The position numbers and the translations under genes were made by a program. A DNA stretch of 64,000 nt, from positions 703,620 to 767,619 of the forward strand of contig SIJG01000059.1 of the NCBI GenBank assembly GCA_023374025.1, written 5' to 3'. The notes beneath the pieces were generated by a model that made no database searches, was not told the DNA's origin, and saw only the letters and a list, made by a program, of their open reading frames with translations. The stretch is from Heterodera schachtii. Taxonomy: Eukaryota > Nematoda > Chromadorea > Rhabditida > Heteroderidae. The stretch's first letter is position 1. The number at the start of each line of letters is the position of its first letter. Positions 59,992 to 64,000 of this stretch are shown here, one piece after another.

Positions 59992-60063
59992 CTCGCCCGG
60001 TGGGACTCGAACCCACGACCCCAGCAATCCGTGCCGTGCTCTAACAAACTGAGCTACGGGCGT
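59992..60063 (-). pseudogene. tRNA-like sequence 2 (defective anticodon loop)
   Basis: Same structure as the copy 270 bp upstream, with D loop AGTTTGTTA, B box GGTTCGAGTCC (restoring GTGGG/CCCAC pairing) and the same 5-nt CGGAT anticodon loop. That both copies share the short loop shows it was a property of the amplified source. Confidence 0.7.
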
Positions 60064-62984
60064 CTCTTTTAGAGGTTCTCCAGGTCCTTTATCCCACTTT
60101 CTCCCACACTCCGTTCTTTCTGGCATCATAGAATAATTAAATATAATATTTTAAGTAATTATGATAATTTACACATCTGGCAGCTGCGATATTGAGTTAT
60201 AAAAAAAATTTACTTTCAAAATTTTGCTTAATAAAAAAATTGTGAACTTTTCTTTTATGCCGTCCTCACCAGGGATGGGCCAAATCGGAAAATAAAATGC
60301 GAAACGCGAAATTTGCGAAAGTAAAAAATGCAAAATAAAAACCTTTTAATATATTTTCTACACGAATCGACGGTAAATATGTATATTCTGCGCCTCAAAC
60401 CCATCAAAATTTAAAATAAAAACATTAAATGTAAAATATTCATAATACAAAAACTAATATGAAAGAGAAACGAGAAAAACATAGATTGCGATGGCTAGAA
60501 AATGACTCCGTCATGTTTGAAACATAAATTAAATTAAAGCAATCACAGTCGTAATATTTTTACATGATTTTTTTTTTGTATTACGAGGGATAATAATATA
60601 TTATCATTTTTGATCAATTTAATAATGATAAAAATAATATAAAATTTCAGATTGTTGGAGCAAAAATAAAGCTTTTAAAAATTAACAACATAATTCTTGA
60701 AAGTTATTATAAATAAATCACTTTATAAAAATATTAAAAAATAAAATTTCAAAAATAAAGAATAAACAATTTTATGGGGGCTGAAATTTTTAATGATTGA
60801 TTTTTATAAAATAAGATTTTAATTTTAATTTGCTTTATCACGTTTTTTGCTTTTTCAATAAATGAGAAAATATAAGTAAAATAATCAATTAAAGTTTAAA
60901 TGAGTGTTTTGCTTTAAAGCCTTATAATAATCCAAATATAATTGAGAACTTTGTTAATTTTAATACAATAGATCGACAAAATAAACAGAATTTAAATCTT
61001 TTTAAAGTATCTCAAATTGTCATTATAAATTTAAAGAAATAATTAAAATTATTATTTTTTTAATGAATAAAATAACTTGATTAAAAACATGAATTGTAAT
61101 TATGCAAAAATTATTTGCGGCTAAATCTGTCACCGAAAAAATTTACAAAACAAGAAATATAATCAGTAAAAATATAAGATATGAACAGTCAGACATTGGC
61201 TTTTTAAATAAATTATTATAAACTTTCTTACGTCGACCAATTGAGCTGACAATCTTTCTTGAAAATTATTAATAAAAAGCTATTGCGCTTAAAAATTTAA
61301 ATTTATATAAATTAATTTCTTGAAGAAATGAACATTACTGCGGACATGTTACGATGGAAAAAATAAATTAAACTTAAACGTTTGCGCGTAAGAGTTGTTG
61401 AGCTTGGACAAAATCAAATAAAGAAAAAATATATACATAATTTCTAATTAATTTTAAAACTAATAAATAGAATAATAAATCAGCTAGTTATAATAAAGGA
61501 ATAATAATTGAATTTTACACTAAACATGAAAAAAGAGCTTTTATTTCGATGTTCATCGAGCGAAGACACATGAAAATATAACAAAAAAAGCATTACATTT
61601 TATTTGAATAAATGAAAGGAAAATTAATAATACATAAAATTGAAATTTGAATTTTTTTAAAACAAAAACATAAAACTTAAGTGTTTGATTAGGTGTAAGT
61701 AACCTTAAAATAAAATTAACTATAAATTTGATTGATAATAAAAAGTATTTATAAGACATATAAAGAGCCAAAATTTGACTAGCATTTAATTAAAAACAAA
61801 ATTTGAGCAGAGAAAAGTATAAAAGCTAAAAATAAATATTTCAAAAATATATAGAAAAACATTAAATATTTAATGTAATTTAAACACAAAAGCATAAAAT
61901 ATCAATATTTGTTTATTTTTATTTTAAAGAATAGCAAATTAAATCATTTTTCACTCAAAATATTCTATTATTATTTATTATAATTTTGAGAATAAATGGA
62001 TTCTTAATTTAAAGGTCTTGATTAAAACTATTAAACTTATTTATTGGGATTTAAATTTCAAATAAATGATATTTACACAAAATATTCAATTAATGTTAAT
62101 AAATAATACAAGTAAATAATATGTAAAAAAAAACAAAGTTTGAATGTAAATTTCAAAAGATTATTACTGATTTTAAATTAATTAAGTTTCAATTTTTATA
62201 AATATTCTTTTAAGTTATTAAATCATACAGAACATTCAATGTCGTACCTTTTAATACGACAACTTGGCACGTTTTTATGGATACTTATTTTTGATGAAGC
62301 AAACCTCTGATTCGGAGTGACTTATCGTACATACATTGCAAATTTTATCCCTAAAAATTAGGGCCACCTCAAAAATTGTTTTAATTTTAATTTTAGATTG
62401 CCACGGAGCACCTTTATGCTCTATAAAGCTAATATTATTTAAAACACCCTTGAAGGTTGAAATATAAAATGGATAGCAAAGATACTTGACAGAGTTACTT
62501 GAAGAAATATATTAAAGATGCACAAATTTAAATAATATTAAAATTATAAAAATGAAAAACAAAAAAGGAAAGAGGCTTTATGAAATTAGTTCAGTGTTAA
62601 AGCATAAATGAATTAAATACTTGAGTTTGAAATCATAGTATTTTTAAATATTGCATAAAATTTATAAGTATATTAAATTTTCACGTTATAATGATATTTT
62701 TCGTCACCACGCCCGGCGGTGCGAAAATCGTTAATTTTATTCTTATAATTTTGTTTTTAATGGCAATAAGGAACCGGAACCCACGCCTGAGAAAGAGCAA
62801 TCGCAAATAATAATTGTTTCAAATTTAAAATCTATTTTTTTAAACAATTTATTCAACAATTACATTTTTTTATGACAAGAAGGGAGACAGAGTTTATCCA
62901 AAAACTGTCCAAATTTTGTGTCAAATTTAATCAAGATAAAATATTGGCATTATGCAATAAAATTTCAAAAATGAACATAATTTT

Positions 62985-63375
62985 ATGAAATCAGAAAAAA
63001 TCTAGTCACTACTCAAAAATAAGAACTTTTCTGATAATGGGCCGATCCTCCCCTTCCGCCTTTTAGGAGTTTTTCGGAGTTATTTATCACGAATATGACA
63101 TCCATTTCGCCTAATTTCGAACAAGACACGAATTCGAACAAAAATTCGAAATTTATATTTATTACAAATTGTGCATTTATGTAACAAAATGATACGAAAG
63201 TGTCTTGTGACTTTTATAATACTAGCATGTCTTTCAGTTTTATCCATGTAAATAACCATATTCTTTTGTTTTTTATGTAATGAAGTTGCATAAATGTGAA
63301 TTTTTAAAACATGTCTATTTTATGTTCTAATCGGGTCCGGGATTCGAAATTGGGCGAAATGGATGTCTGTCTGAT
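62985..63375. repeat. Foldback-containing duplication, copy 1
   Basis: Blocks GAAATCAGAAAAAA and TCTTGTGACTTTTATAAT recur in order at 63,580-63,905. Within it, GACATCCATTTCGCC...AATTTCGAA (63,098-63,122) is inverted at 63,348-63,372 (TTCGAAATTGGGCGAAATGG), a foldback of about 275 bp. Confidence 0.65.
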
Positions 63376-63579
63376 TCGCGCTCATTGTCAGCAACTCGAG
63401 AATCTCTAAATAAAATATTCACATGACCAATAAAAAATAAAAATGTCTATGCTTCATAGCATTTGCATATCGTTCAGTTCAATATATATATTTTTATATG
63501 AAGGAGACGGATTTATTTTGCGTAAAAAGTTAAGCGAGATAAATAATAACATTATGTCATGAATCCATAAATTAAAATA

Positions 63580-63905
63580 ATTTTAAGAAATCAGAAAAAA
63601 AATAGTCAATAGTAATAACCTGCATATTACTGATAAATCAGAACATTTTTTTTAATATTTTACCCTCCAAATCAGAACATTTGCCGATCATAAATTTTTA
63701 ACAACTCCCAAAAATAGAAATCTAACGTCCATTTCACTTAATTTCGAACCCTGGACCCGAATTCAAACAAAAACCGAAACTTAAATTTTTCAAAATTGAC
63801 ATTTATGCAACAAAATCTATCAAAATGCACGATATAACGTCTCTTGTGACTTTTATAATTTTTGGTGCAAGTCTTTGAGTTTAACCATGTGAATAGCCTT
63901 ATCAA
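63580..63905. repeat. Foldback-containing duplication, copy 2
   Basis: Diverged second copy. It has the left foldback arm (ACGTCCATTTCACTTAATTTCGAA at 63,728 on), the GTCTCTTGTGACTTTTATAA block and the ACCATGTGAATAGCC block. A right arm is not seen before the window ends. Confidence 0.6.
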
Positions 63906-64000
63906 AAGAAAAGAAAGCTGAAAAATAAATTTGCTTGTTGACAAATAAATGTCATTAAGTTCAAAAAATTGAGAAAACAGTTACCTTTTTATGCCAAAAA

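Larger units (their letters stand above)
59709..60130 (-). mobile_element. tRNA-headed SINE-like repeat, ~1.5 tandem units of 270 bp
   Basis: The tRNA-like sequence and ~140 bp around it recur with a 270-bp period (59,712-59,851 and 59,981-60,130). In between is a GC-rich ~130-bp body (59,852-59,980). On the minus strand each tRNA-like head has intact Pol III A and B boxes and is followed by a non-tRNA body, as in SINEs. No poly-A tail or clear target duplication is seen. Open frames over this stretch are compositional. Confidence 0.65.
60131..64000. other. A-rich desert with element remnants
   Basis: No gene is supported. At 60,270 CCAGGGATGGGCC resembles a hAT terminus, but no partner end is visible. 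A GC-richer patch at 62,702-62,800 is unidentified. The duplicated foldback near the end is listed separately. Confidence 0.55.

Noticed and set aside
59722..60063. Two functional tRNA genes
   Set aside because: The anticodon loop is 5 nt in both copies and the first acceptor pair is mismatched, so they are called tRNA-like pseudogenes or SINE heads.

Overview
This window looks like eukaryotic, metazoan nuclear DNA. It is very AT-rich, almost free of conventional genes, and built mainly from satellite arrays, transposons and local duplications. Three things fit a nematode, possibly a Meloidogyne-like plant parasite: the extreme AT content, a 52-nt intron with a TTTAG-type acceptor in the one convincing small gene, and a Helitron-dominated repeat content. 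The organism assignment is inference and is not proven by any single marker.

Layout. (1) Positions 1-14,928 hold two arrays of one 387/388-bp satellite (nine and 22 units). Each array is preceded by the same ~227-bp flank, and a 448-bp hAT-type MITE lies just beyond the first array. Every unit carries an ATG-initiated reading frame behind a TATA-like stretch, but only two of 31 units keep the 77-codon frame open. (2) Positions 14,929-34,540 are a T-rich desert with diverged pairwise duplications, one GC-rich MITE (21,749-22,291) and a purine-rich/poly-G tract. (3) Positions 34,541-43,169 hold a long foldback element followed by two Helitrons placed exactly end to end (35,616-38,008 and 38,009-43,169). 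The second encodes a PIF1-type helicase whose HUH nuclease half is missing. (4) Positions 43,170-46,964 are a near-identical X-Y-X duplication. It preserves the unoccupied Helitron target and so defines the element ends. (5) Positions 47,795-53,917 form a ~6-kb imperfect palindrome with GC-rich arms. Each arm carries a copy of a small two-exon gene candidate, and the loop holds a fragment of a PP2A-type phosphatase exon. (6) Positions 53,918-64,000 are an A-rich desert with two tRNA-like, SINE-like units in tandem, hAT-like fragments and a duplicated foldback.

No operon-like or pathway organisation is visible. The common theme is repeat dynamics: array homogenisation between two satellite subfamilies, rolling-circle element insertion at TT sites, hairpin and foldback structures with GAA triloops, and segmental inversion. 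The best protein-level calls are the Helitron helicase (strong), the PP2A exon fragment (strong as a fragment) and the duplicated 99-residue two-exon gene (moderate).
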